A stretch of DNA of 64,000 bases from Acuticoccus sp. I52.16.1 (GTDB taxonomy: Bacteria > Pseudomonadota > Alphaproteobacteria > Rhizobiales > Amorphaceae), in the NCBI RefSeq assembly GCF_022865125.1, contig NZ_CP094828.1, positions 248,001-312,000 of the forward strand. Direction: 5' to 3'. The position numbers and the translations under genes were made by a program. Positions 36,290 through 45,242 of the stretch are shown one piece after another. Below the pieces are notes generated by a model that saw only the letters and a program-made list of their open reading frames with translations, had not been told where the DNA came from and made no database searches. Positions within the stretch are counted from its first letter, which is position 1; the number at the start of each line of letters is the position of its first letter.

Positions 36290-37426
36290 ATGAACGCGCA
36301 CGCTCAATCCCACCCGCCGTCCGCGACCGCAGCGCGCCCCACTCCGGGCGGCGTGACGTTGGACGTGGAGCGGGTCAGCCACGACTATGGCGGCTTCCGC
36401 GCCCTCGACGACGTCAGCCTCAATGTCGGCGCGGGCGAAGTGGTGGCGCTGCTCGGACCGTCCGGCTGCGGCAAGACCACGCTTCTGCGCGTCGTCGCCG
36501 GGTTCCTGAACCACACGTCCGGCACCGTGCGGGTGGACGGCAGTCCCGTGGACCGGGTGCCGCCCGGTCGGCGCGGCGTCGGCATCGTGTTCCAGAACTA
36601 CGCCCTCTTCCCGCACATGAGCGTCGCCGAGAACGTCGGCTACGGCCTCGCCGCCCGCGGCCGCTCGCGCCGCCAGATCCGCGATGCGGTCGAGCGGTTC
36701 CTCGGCGTGGTGCAGATGTCGAGCTTTGCGCGGCGCCGCCCGCGCGAGCTTTCCGGCGGGCAGCAGCAGCGCGTGGCGCTGGCCCGCGCGCTCGCCATCG
36801 AGCCCGGCATCCTGCTGCTCGACGAGCCGTTCGCCGCGCTCGACAAGAACCTGCGCCTCGACATGCAGATCGAGGTGAAGCGCCTGCAGCGCGAGTTCGG
36901 CCTCACCGCCATCCTCGTCACCCACGATCAGGAGGAGGCGATGAGCGTCGCCGACCGCGTCGCGGTGATGAACGGCGGCCGGATCGAGCAGCTCGGAACC
37001 CCGGTCGATGTCTACGACCGGCCGGCGTCGCTCTTCGTCAACTCGTTCGTCGGCTCGTCGAACCTCCTGCCGGGGCGCCTCGAGGCGGCGGCGGGCGGGC
37101 TCGTCGCCGCGCTCGACGTCGGCGCGCGGCTGCCGCTGCCGGGTGAGGTCGCCCTCCCCGCCGGCACGCGCATCCTGGCCTCCGTGCGCCCCGAGGAGCT
37201 CGTCATCTCCGGCGAGCCGGACACCGCCCGCTTCCCCGTCCGCTGCCGCATGGACCTGCCCGTCGGCGGCACGACGGTGCTCGATCTCGCCGCCGAGGAC
37301 GGCACGGCGATCAAGCTGGTGCGCATGCGCGCCGGCGCCCCGCCGCTGCCCGTGGGGCCGCTTTTCTGTGGCCTCGGTCCCAACGCGCGCGTTGCGATCT
37401 TCCCGGCCGACACGGCCGCGACCTGA
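36290..37426 (+). CDS. Polyamine/opine-type ABC importer ATP-binding protein
   Basis: 378-residue PotA-like ATPase. Walker A GPSGCGKTT, Q-loop FQNYALFPHMSVAENV, signature LSGGQQQR, Walker B LLLDEPFAALD, H-loop VTHDQEEAM, and a C-terminal TOBE-type domain from about residue 270. It energises import through the two permeases downstream. Its operon (ATPase, 272-bp gap, binding protein, two permeases) starts divergently from allA; the gap at 37427-37698 holds no convincing gene. Substrate may be a purine-derived or polyamine-like compound. Confidence 0.93.
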   Translation: MNAHAQSHPPSATAARPTPGGVTLDVERVSHDYGGFRALDDVSLNVGAGEVVALLGPSGCGKTTLLRVVAGFLNHTSGTVRVDGSPVDRVPPGRRGVGIVFQNYALFPHMSVAENVGYGLAARGRSRRQIRDAVERFLGVVQMSSFARRRPRELSGGQQQRVALARALAIEPGILLLDEPFAALDKNLRLDMQIEVKRLQREFGLTAILVTHDQEEAMSVADRVAVMNGGRIEQLGTPVDVYDRPASLFVNSFVGSSNLLPGRLEAAAGGLVAALDVGARLPLPGEVALPAGTRILASVRPEELVISGEPDTARFPVRCRMDLPVGGTTVLDLAAEDGTAIKLVRMRAGAPPLPVGPLFCGLGPNARVAIFPADTAAT

Positions 37427-37698
37427 CGCGCCGACGGCGCGGCCGCCTCGGCGGCGACACGCGAGACCCGCGCCGACCGCCAGGCCGGCCCGGAGCGCTT
37501 CCCGGTACGCGCGCGCTGCGCCGGCCGGGACGCGCGCCCCACGACCAGCCCGGCACCGGGAATGCGGACACCGCGTCCGCCCGGCTCGCCCCATCCCGTC
37601 GGCCCCCCGGGGTCCCGGCCTGCCCCGCCCGCGGGGCCGGCAACGATGGCGTTCGTCCCCGCGCGCCGCCCCTTCCCTTCCGTCAGCAGGAGACCCCC

Positions 37699-38736
37699 AT
37701 GACGAAATTTACGCTCGACCGACGCGCCTTCCTCGCCGCCTCCGGCGGCGCCGCCGCCACCGCGGCACTGTGGGGCACGCCCGCCTTCGCCGCCGGCTCG
37801 GTGATCGCCGCCGTCTACCCCGGCACCTGGGAAGACGCCTTCCGCGAGATCGTCGCCCCCGCCCTCAAGGAAGCCTCCGACGTCGACGTCGAGTTCGACG
37901 CCTCATACGCGGTCGACCAGATCGCCAAGGTCCGGGCCGCGCGCGGGCTGCCGCCGTTCGACGTCTTCGTGCTCGACCCCGGCCCGGCCGCGACCGGCCA
38001 GGAGATGGGCCTCTACGCGCCGATCGACGTCTCCAAGCTGGAGAACGGCTCGAAGCTGCCGCAGGTCTTCGTCACCGAGACCGGCGTCCCCGTCGCCGCT
38101 CAGGTCGTCGGCATCGCCTACAATCCGAAGAAGTTCGAAACCCCGCCGACCGGCTGGGCCCAGCTCTTCGAGGAGCCCTACGTCTCCAGCCTCGGCCTCA
38201 CCGGCTTCCAGACGACGTTCGGCACCACCTCGCTGATCGAGATCGCCAAGGCGTTCGGCGGCTCGCTGACCGACATCGATCCCGCGATGGCCAAGATCAA
38301 GGAGGCGCTGCCCAAGATCGCCGCCGTGGCGCAGCCCTCGGCGATGGCCGGCCTCTTCCAGCAGGGCGAGATCGACGTGATGTACACCAACACGCAGACG
38401 GTCGCGAACCTGAAGGCCCGCGGCGTCGACATCGAGTTCGCCGTGCCCGACACCGGCGCCATCGCGTTCGTGACGACCATGCACATCGTCAAGGACGCCG
38501 AGAACGTCGACAACGCCTACAAGTACATCGACGCGGTGATCTCCGCGGGCGTCCAGGAGACGTTGATGCAGGCGCCCTACAACTTCATCCCGGTCAACGG
38601 TGACGTGCCGCTGATCGACACGCTGCCGATGGCCTCGCTCGACGAGATGAACGACTTCGTTCGCCACGATTGGACCGAGATCAACCCGCTGCGTCCGGGC
38701 TGGATCGAGCGCTTCAACAAGGAAGTCGCGGCTTGA
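37699..38736 (+). CDS. ABC importer substrate-binding protein (PotD-like, Tat signal)
   Basis: 345 residues. The N-terminus LDRRAFLAASGGAAATAAL is a twin-arginine signal, so the protein is exported folded. The mature domain has GSVIAAVYPGTWEDAFREIVAPAL, FDVFVLDPGPA, AAQVVGIAYNPKKF, and a C-terminal NPLRPGWIERFNKEV, typical of the type 2 periplasmic binding proteins near PotD. It overlaps the next gene by 4 bp (TTGA). Ligand unknown. Confidence 0.92.
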   Translation: MTKFTLDRRAFLAASGGAAATAALWGTPAFAAGSVIAAVYPGTWEDAFREIVAPALKEASDVDVEFDASYAVDQIAKVRAARGLPPFDVFVLDPGPAATGQEMGLYAPIDVSKLENGSKLPQVFVTETGVPVAAQVVGIAYNPKKFETPPTGWAQLFEEPYVSSLGLTGFQTTFGTTSLIEIAKAFGGSLTDIDPAMAKIKEALPKIAAVAQPSAMAGLFQQGEIDVMYTNTQTVANLKARGVDIEFAVPDTGAIAFVTTMHIVKDAENVDNAYKYIDAVISAGVQETLMQAPYNFIPVNGDVPLIDTLPMASLDEMNDFVRHDWTEINPLRPGWIERFNKEVAA

Positions 38737-39614
38737 GCCTGACGGCCGACACGGAAGGCGCCCCGCGGCGCCTTCCCACCCTCCTCGCCCGGCTGACGGG
38801 CGATTGGCCGCTCATCGCGCCGATGGGGCTCCTGTTCGTGGGCTTCTTCCTCGGCCCGCTGGTGCTGCTCGTTTGGGTCTCGCTCCACAACGACCAGGAC
38901 ATGACCGTCCTCGGCACTGCGATGTGGGTGCGCTTCCTCTCCGACCCGTTCTACTGGAACGTCGTCTTCGACACGCTGATGCTCGGCTTCAAGACCGTCG
39001 CGCTGGCGCTGGTCCTCGGCTTCGCGACCGGGCTCATCTACCTGTCCGCCGGACCGCGCGCGCGCTCGGTGCTGACCTTCGTCATCGTCCTGCCGCTCCT
39101 CCTCTCGGTGGTGGTGCGCACGTTCGCGTGGATCGTCATCCTCGGCAACGAGGGGCTCGTCAACTCGGCGATCCTGTCGCTGGGTCTCAGCGCTACGCCG
39201 CTGCGGCTCCTGCAGACCGAACTCGGCCTCGTCATCTCGCTGGCGCAGATCGAGCTGCCGCTGATGCTCCTGCCGCTCCTCTCGGTAATGGGCCGGATCG
39301 ACCCCAACCTGATCGACGCGTCGGTCTCCCTCGGTGCCTCGCGCTGGCGCACCATGGCGCGGGTGATCCTGCCGCTGTCGGTGCCGGGGCTGATCGCCGG
39401 GAGCCTTCTCGTCTTCGCCAGCTCCACCGCGGCGTTCATCTCGCAGAGCGTGATCGGCGGTGGCCGGCTCATCTACATGCCGCTGGTGATCTGGCAGCAG
39501 GCGCTCGTGGTCTACGACTGGCCGTTCGCCGCGGTCGTCTCCCTCGCCCTCCTCATCACCGTGCTCGGCGTGCTGGCGCTCATCAGCGCGCTCGGCCGTC
39601 TCGCCCGCAACTGA
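38733..39614 (+). CDS. ABC importer permease (PotB-like)
   Basis: 293 residues from TTG 38733, which overlaps the binding-protein stop; a GGAAG sequence lies upstream. Six transmembrane helices, and the EAA loop DASVSLGASRWRTMARVILPLSVPGLIAGS that contacts the ATPase. The longer in-frame reading to 38670 lies inside the binding-protein gene and is unlikely. Confidence 0.9.
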   Translation: MSLTADTEGAPRRLPTLLARLTGDWPLIAPMGLLFVGFFLGPLVLLVWVSLHNDQDMTVLGTAMWVRFLSDPFYWNVVFDTLMLGFKTVALALVLGFATGLIYLSAGPRARSVLTFVIVLPLLLSVVVRTFAWIVILGNEGLVNSAILSLGLSATPLRLLQTELGLVISLAQIELPLMLLPLLSVMGRIDPNLIDASVSLGASRWRTMARVILPLSVPGLIAGSLLVFASSTAAFISQSVIGGGRLIYMPLVIWQQALVVYDWPFAAVVSLALLITVLGVLALISALGRLARN

Positions 39615-39629
39615 CACCGGGGACCTTCG

Positions 39630-40448
39630 ATGCGTCGCACCACCCGCTCCCTCGCCGACGTCTCCTACGCTGCCGTGGTGTGGGGCATCGGCGGCCTCGC
39701 CATCGCCATCCTGACCGTGCCGGTGCTGGTGGTGCTGGCGATCTCGCTGACCGCCGAGGCGAGCCTGAAGTTCCCGCCGCAGGGACTGTCGCTGCGCTGG
39801 TACGCGGCGCTGCTGGACCCGGCCGAGTCCGGCCATATCCACGAGGCGGCCTTCAACTCGCTCACCGTCGCCGCCTGGGCGGCCGGACTCGCCATGCTGA
39901 TCGGCACCCTCGCCGCGCTGTGGCTGGACCGGCGCCGGGGCCTCGGCGCGCGTGCGCTCGACACCGCGTTCATGTCGCCGCTGGTGCTGCCGATGCTCTC
40001 CTTCGGCCTCGCGACGCTCATCATCGTCACGATGCTGCGGCAGCGACCGTCGCTCTCGTGGCTCACCGTCGGGCACCTTGTGGTGGTCGTCCCGTTCGTC
40101 TTGCGCACGGTGACGGCGAGCCTCTCCCAGCTGGACCGCGCGCTGATCGACAGTTCGCGCAGCCTCGGCGCCTCGACGTTCATGACCTTCCGGCGGATCG
40201 TCCTGCCGGTGATCGCGCCCGGCATCCTCGCCGGCGGCTTCCTCGCCTTCGTCGCGTCGATGGACAACGTGCCCATCTCGCTTTTCCTCTCCAACGCACG
40301 GACCGACATGCTGCCGATCCGCCTCTGGGGCATGATGGAATCGACGCTCGACGTGCGCGTGGCGGCGGCGTCCGGCCTATTGATCCTTGCCACGTCGTTG
40401 CTGCTTCTCGTCATGAACCGGCTCGTCGGGCTGAACCGGCGGATGTAG
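39630..40448 (+). CDS. ABC importer permease (PotC-like)
   Basis: 272 residues with six transmembrane helices. The segment LKFPPQGLSLRWYAALLD after TM1 and the EAA loop DSSRSLGASTFMTFRRIVLPVIAPGILAGGFLAF are PotC-like. Second permease of the heterodimer; 15 bp after the first permease. Confidence 0.92.
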   Translation: MRRTTRSLADVSYAAVVWGIGGLAIAILTVPVLVVLAISLTAEASLKFPPQGLSLRWYAALLDPAESGHIHEAAFNSLTVAAWAAGLAMLIGTLAALWLDRRRGLGARALDTAFMSPLVLPMLSFGLATLIIVTMLRQRPSLSWLTVGHLVVVVPFVLRTVTASLSQLDRALIDSSRSLGASTFMTFRRIVLPVIAPGILAGGFLAFVASMDNVPISLFLSNARTDMLPIRLWGMMESTLDVRVAAASGLLILATSLLLLVMNRLVGLNRRM

Positions 40449-40479
40449 CGCGCCGGCCCGGCCCCGGGACCGCGGTGCG

Positions 40480-42210
40480 CTACGCCGCGATCCAGGCCGC
40501 CTCGTAGGGGGCGAGCGTGAGCGTCACCGCCGCGCCCTCGCGGGTCGGCGCGGCACCGCCCAGGAGGCTGTGCAGCGGCCCCGGCGCGAGGCCGAGTTCC
40601 GTGGCCGCGGCGCTGATCGTGACCGGCGCATCGCAGACGTTGACGGCCACCCACACACGGTCGCCCTCCCCCTCGCGCACCAGGGTGAAGACGCGCTCGT
40701 CGAGCGACAGGACACGCTGGCGCGCGTTGGGCGCGAACGCCGGCCGCGACGCCCGCAGCACCAACCGCTGGCGAAACGCCTCGAGGACGCGCGCGCGCAG
40801 CGAGGACGGGTCGGCGAGGTCCGCCTCGAGCCTGGCGAGGTCCAGCTTCTCGCGGTTGATGGAGCGGGCGCGGCCGGTCCGCTCCAGCCCCGCCACGTCG
40901 TTGTGCGAGCCGAGCAGGCTGTGGATGTAGATGCCGGGGATGCCGACCACCGACAGGAGGATCGTCTGCGCCGCCATGAATTTGGCGAGCGACGTCGCCT
41001 CGTCTTCGCCCGGCGCCGACAGCGCGTCGAGGTAGGTGATGTTGAGCTCGTACGGCGCCTCGCCGCCGCCCGGCAGGCTGCGCATCGACACGCGGCCGCC
41101 ACGTGCCACCACCGCGTCCGCCATCGCGCCGACCTCTTCGGCGGTGAGAATCCCCTCCGCCGGGCGCACGCCGATCCCGTCGTGCGAGGCGAGGAAGTTG
41201 AAGAACGTCGTCGACGGTGTCGTCGGCTCCAGCGAGGCCGCCCAGCCGGTGAGGCGCGAGGCATCGCCCGTCAGGAAGGCGTGCAAGGTCAGCGGCGGCA
41301 GCGGGAACTGGTAGACGAGCTGCGCCTCGTCGCTCCCGTTGCCGAAGTAGCTGATGTTGTCGGCATGCGGCACGTTCGTCTCGGTGACGATGAGTGTGCC
41401 GGGGACCGCCGCGTCGAGCACCGTGCGCATCGCCTTGATGACGGCGTGCGTCTGCGGCAGGTGCATGCAGGTGGTGCCGACCTCCTTCCACAGGAACCCG
41501 ATCGCGTCGAGCCGGATGAACCGCGCGCCCTTCTTCGCGTAGGTGATCAGGAGGTCCAGGATCTCGACCAGAACGTCGGGATTGGCGTAGTCGAGGTCGA
41601 TCTGGTCGGCGCTGAAGGTCGTCCACACGTGCCGGGTGCCGTGCGCGGTCTCGAACGCGGTCAACACCGGCGTCGCCCGCGGGCGCGTCACCTGGGACAG
41701 GTCCGTCGCCGGGTCCATCACCGTGAAGAAGTCGGCATAGTCCGCGTCGCCGGCCAGGAAGGCCTCGAACCAGGCGCTCTCGGCCGAGATGTGGTTGATC
41801 ACCCCGTCGAACATGAGGCCGACGTCTTCGGCGAGCGCCGCCACGTCGGACCAGTCGCCCAGCGCGGGGTCGATCGCGCGGTAGTCCGTCACCGAGAAGC
41901 CGTCGTCCGACGTCCACGGGTAGAACGGCAGGATATGCACGTTGGTGATGACGTCGGCGGTGTGCGCGGCCAGGAACCGGCGCAGCGTGGCGAGCGGCGC
42001 CTCGCCGGACGCCCGGACCGAATCGCCGTAGGTGATCAGCATCACATCGCGCTCGTCGAGCCATCGTGCGACGCCGTGATCGACCTTTGCGCGCGCCGCG
42101 TCGACCAGCGGGACGATCCTCGCGATCAGTGCAGTCACCGTCTCCGGATCATAAGAAACGGAGAGGTACTGACGCAGCGCGGACTTATAGGTATCGTCTT
42201 GATTTGCCAC
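40480..42210 (-). CDS. GH13_18 glycoside phosphorylase (YcjM/sucrose phosphorylase-like)
   Basis: 576-residue retaining GH13 enzyme. Conserved regions: FDGVINHIS (region I), GARFIRLDAIGFLWKE with nucleophile Asp (II), LIVTETNVPH with acid/base Glu (III) and FLASHDGIGV (IV). IPGIYIHSLLGSHND is characteristic of the subfamily that includes sucrose phosphorylase and glucosylglycerate phosphorylase. It would split a glucoside with phosphate to alpha-glucose-1-phosphate. The divergent sugar ABC importer mirrors the E. coli ycjM-ycjNOP-ycjV arrangement, favouring glucosylglycerate over sucrose, but the acceptor cannot be read from sequence alone. Confidence 0.88.
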   Translation of the reverse strand: MANQDDTYKSALRQYLSVSYDPETVTALIARIVPLVDAARAKVDHGVARWLDERDVMLITYGDSVRASGEAPLATLRRFLAAHTADVITNVHILPFYPWTSDDGFSVTDYRAIDPALGDWSDVAALAEDVGLMFDGVINHISAESAWFEAFLAGDADYADFFTVMDPATDLSQVTRPRATPVLTAFETAHGTRHVWTTFSADQIDLDYANPDVLVEILDLLITYAKKGARFIRLDAIGFLWKEVGTTCMHLPQTHAVIKAMRTVLDAAVPGTLIVTETNVPHADNISYFGNGSDEAQLVYQFPLPPLTLHAFLTGDASRLTGWAASLEPTTPSTTFFNFLASHDGIGVRPAEGILTAEEVGAMADAVVARGGRVSMRSLPGGGEAPYELNITYLDALSAPGEDEATSLAKFMAAQTILLSVVGIPGIYIHSLLGSHNDVAGLERTGRARSINREKLDLARLEADLADPSSLRARVLEAFRQRLVLRASRPAFAPNARQRVLSLDERVFTLVREGEGDRVWVAVNVCDAPVTISAAATELGLAPGPLHSLLGGAAPTREGAAVTLTLAPYEAAWIAA

Positions 42211-42547
42211 GCTGGTCTCCTTCCCGGTCCCACGGGATCTTAGCCGCTAGGGAAAAGGTGTAAAAGTTTCATTGCCGTAGGGGGAGTTAGGCCCTACCAT
42301 TTCCGGAATGAAGAATAGAGCGGGACGTCAGAATGTATCGGGGTCGCCCCCCCCGTATTTTTCGACACCCCCGCGGAGGAGGAAACGTGCGTTCGCCCAT
42401 CCGGCGGAACGCTGGTCCGATCCGCGTTCCGGACCGCGCCGCCTCACCGCATGCCATGGCGCAGCCGAGCCTCTTCACGACCCCGCATTTTGGCGTGGCC
42501 CTGCCCGCATGCGTCCGCGCCGGACGCCTGAGCGCAGAGCCCTGAAC
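42211..42547. other. Divergent promoter region with possible leader ORF
   Basis: 337 bp without an established gene between the phosphorylase and the binding-protein gene. It contains a dyad GTAGGG-N9-CCCTAC at 42277-42297, a candidate operator. A small GTG-start reading at 42387-42545 (52 residues) follows an excellent GGAGGAGGAAAC site and ends 2 bp before the binding-protein start. The latter may be a translated leader or simply an unusual ribosome site. Confidence 0.4.
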
Positions 42548-43897
42548 ATGGAGACCCACGTGAACGCCCTTGCGAAGATCGCCGCGCTAGCGGTTCCCCT
42601 ATCGCTCGCCGCCGCCGGCGCTCAGGCCCAGTCGCTCAGCTTCTGGACCATGGAAGAGCAGCCCGAGCGCCTCGCCCGCCAGGAGGCGATGGCCAAGGCC
42701 TTCACCGACGAGACCGGCATCGAGGTCGAGATCATCCCCGTCAGCGAGAGCGACCTCGGCAAGCGCGCCACCGCCGCCTTCGCCGCCGACGATCTGCCCG
42801 ACGTGATCTACTTCTCGCTGCAATACATGCAGCCGTGGGCCGAGGCCGGCATCCTCGACATCGACGCCAACACCGAGGCGGTCGAGGAGCTGGGGCCCGA
42901 CACGTTCGCCCCCGGCGCGCTGGCGATGGCCGACATCGACGGCGATTATGCCGCCGTCCCGCTCGACGGGTGGACGCAGATGCTGCTCTACCGCAAGGAT
43001 CTCTTCGAGGAGGCCGGCCTCGCCGCGCCGACCACCTACGAGGCGATCGCCGAGGCGGCCGCGGCGCTCAACAACCCGCCGGAGATGTACGGCTTCGTCG
43101 CCGCCACCAAGATCGACGAAGACTTCATGAGCCAGGTGCTGGAGCACGTCCTCCTCGCCAACGGCGCCACGCCGTTCGCCACCGAGGACGGGTTCGACCC
43201 CGCGGCGCTGAAGGAGAGCCTGGAATTCTACAAGACGCTGGCCGACAACTCGCCCAAGGGTGAACTCTACTGGGCCCAGTCGCGCGAACTCTACTTCGCG
43301 GGCAAGGCGGCGATGATCATCTGGTCGCCCTTCATCCTCGACGAGCTGGCGGGCCTGCGCGACAGCGCCCCGCCCACCATCAACGACGACCCGACCTCGA
43401 CCGCGCTCGCCGAGAAGACCGGCATCGTCACCACCCTCGCCGGCCCCTCCAACCCCGACGGCGCGGCGTACGCCAACATCAACTACCTCGGCGTCTCCAC
43501 CTCGGCCGACGATCCGGACGCGGCGATCGACTTCATTAAGTACTCGCTGTCGGATGGCTACGAGGCGACGCTCGCCATCGCGCCGGAGGGCAAGTTCCCC
43601 GTCCGCCGCGGCACCGAGGACGAGCCCGAGGCGTTCAACGAGATGTGGGCGACGCTCCCCATGGGCGTCGACCGCAAGGCGCCGATGTCCGACGTCTACC
43701 CGGCCGAAACGGTCGAGGAGATGGTCACCGGCCTCGACACCGCGCAGCGCTGGGGCAACGAGGAGGGCAAGCTCGCCGAGGCCTCGCGCATCGTCACCAG
43801 CCAGGTGCTGAACCAGATCGTGCGCCGGTACATTGATGGCGAGATCTCCGTGGACGACGCGGTCACGCAGATCAACGAGGGGATCAAGAACCTCTAA
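42548..43897 (+). CDS. Sugar ABC importer substrate-binding protein
   Basis: 449 residues from ATG 42548, with a signal peptide (NALAKIAALAVPLSLAAAGAQA). The mature protein has LSFWTMEEQPERLARQEAMAKAFTDETGIEVEIIPV, DVIYFSLQYMQPWAEAGIL and VPLDGWTQMLLYRKDLFEEAGL, typical of the carbohydrate family 1 binding proteins. Upstream in-frame codons from 42308 lack a signal peptide and are excluded. It begins a four-gene sugar importer operon divergent from the phosphorylase. Confidence 0.94.
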   Translation: METHVNALAKIAALAVPLSLAAAGAQAQSLSFWTMEEQPERLARQEAMAKAFTDETGIEVEIIPVSESDLGKRATAAFAADDLPDVIYFSLQYMQPWAEAGILDIDANTEAVEELGPDTFAPGALAMADIDGDYAAVPLDGWTQMLLYRKDLFEEAGLAAPTTYEAIAEAAAALNNPPEMYGFVAATKIDEDFMSQVLEHVLLANGATPFATEDGFDPAALKESLEFYKTLADNSPKGELYWAQSRELYFAGKAAMIIWSPFILDELAGLRDSAPPTINDDPTSTALAEKTGIVTTLAGPSNPDGAAYANINYLGVSTSADDPDAAIDFIKYSLSDGYEATLAIAPEGKFPVRRGTEDEPEAFNEMWATLPMGVDRKAPMSDVYPAETVEEMVTGLDTAQRWGNEEGKLAEASRIVTSQVLNQIVRRYIDGEISVDDAVTQINEGIKNL

Positions 43898-43954
43898 CTC
43901 CCTCCGGGGCGGGCATATTTCGTCGCCCGTCCCGCCACCGTCCGGAGACCTCCC

Positions 43955-45241
43955 ATGACCGAGCCGACGCAAGGACCGCCGCGCGGGGCGGGTGCGCTGG
44001 AAAAGCGCGAAGCGCGGCTGGCGCTCGTCCTGCTGGCCCCGACCTTCGCCATCGTCGCCCTGGTGGTGGCCCTGCCGCTGATCATGAACTTCTGGATCAG
44101 CGCCAAGCCGGTCATGCTGGCGGACCTGCGCCCGCCGGAGGCCAACATCAACGAGCGCGTGTCCGGCGAGGACGTGGCCGCGGGCGACACGTTCGACATC
44201 ACCTACACGCTGCGCAACACCTCGCCGAACCTGCCGGTCTCCGGAGCCGGCTTCTCCGACGAGATCCCCGCCGGCGCCACCCTCGCCATCGACGACGACC
44301 GCTGCACCATGGACGGCCGGCGCCTCACCTGTAAGGTGGGCGAGCTGGAGCCGCGCGGCCGCGAGCGCTTCAAGATCGTCGCGAGCGCGACCGAGGCGAT
44401 CGCCGACGTGGAGGAGCTCTTCGAGGGCACCGAGCCGACCGCGACGGGCCGCGGCGAAAACGCGCTGCTGAGCCTCAACTTCAGCTTCGAGAACTTCCAG
44501 AAGGTGTTCGACGCGCGCGAGTTCTGGACCGTGCTGTGGACGTCGATCGTCTATGCCGTGTTCGGCACCGGGGGCGCGCTGCTCCTCGGCCTCTTCGCCG
44601 CGCTCCTCCTCAACAACGCGTTCCGCGGGCGGGCGGTGCTGCGCGGGCTCTTCCTCTTCCCCTACGTCGCGCCGGTGATCGCGGTCGCCTACACGTGGGT
44701 GACGCTGCTGGACCCGTCCTCGGGAACGCTCAACGCGATCCTCATGCAGATGGGCGTCACCGACGGGCCGATCAATTTCCTCGGCCAGCGCACGGCCGGG
44801 TCGTTCTCGCTGTTCGGCTACACGATCGAGATCCCGTTGGCGCTGACGACGGTGATCGTCTTCGAGGCGTGGCGCTACTTCCCGCTGTCGTTCCTCTTCA
44901 TCCTGGCGCGCATGCAGTCGATCAACACCGACATGTACGAGGCGGCGGAGATCGACGGCGCCTCCCCGTTCCAGCAGTTCTGGTACCTGTCGCTGCCGCA
45001 GCTGGCGACGATCCTCGCGATCCTCTTCCTGCTGCGCTACATTTGGACGTTCAACAAATTCGACGACATCTTCCTGCTTACCGGCGGCGCCGCGGGCACG
45101 CGCACGCTGACCGTCAACGTCTACGAACAGGCGATCGGGCTCGGCAACATCGGCGCGGGCGCGGCGGTCGCGGTCGTGGTCTTCGTGGCGCTCCTGGCGT
45201 TCGCCCTCGTCTTCTTCCGTTTCGCGCCGAAGGAGAGCTGA
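43955..45241 (+). CDS. Sugar ABC importer permease with periplasmic insert domain
   Basis: 428 residues; MalF/YcjO type. TM1 spans about 24-47. In place of the short first periplasmic loop there is an insert of about 110 residues (58-168) that resembles a DUF11-like beta-sandwich (FDITYTLRNTSPN, GFSDEIPAGATL) with a Cys pair (CTMDGRRLTC) that could form a disulfide. The permease core resumes with FSFENFQKVF and has the EAA loop EAAEIDGASPFQQFWYLSLPQLATILAILF. Start is preceded by a GGAG-type site. Last codon is 1 bp from the next gene. Confidence 0.92.
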   Translation: MTEPTQGPPRGAGALEKREARLALVLLAPTFAIVALVVALPLIMNFWISAKPVMLADLRPPEANINERVSGEDVAAGDTFDITYTLRNTSPNLPVSGAGFSDEIPAGATLAIDDDRCTMDGRRLTCKVGELEPRGRERFKIVASATEAIADVEELFEGTEPTATGRGENALLSLNFSFENFQKVFDAREFWTVLWTSIVYAVFGTGGALLLGLFAALLLNNAFRGRAVLRGLFLFPYVAPVIAVAYTWVTLLDPSSGTLNAILMQMGVTDGPINFLGQRTAGSFSLFGYTIEIPLALTTVIVFEAWRYFPLSFLFILARMQSINTDMYEAAEIDGASPFQQFWYLSLPQLATILAILFLLRYIWTFNKFDDIFLLTGGAAGTRTLTVNVYEQAIGLGNIGAGAAVAVVVFVALLAFALVFFRFAPKES

Positions 45242-45242
45242 G

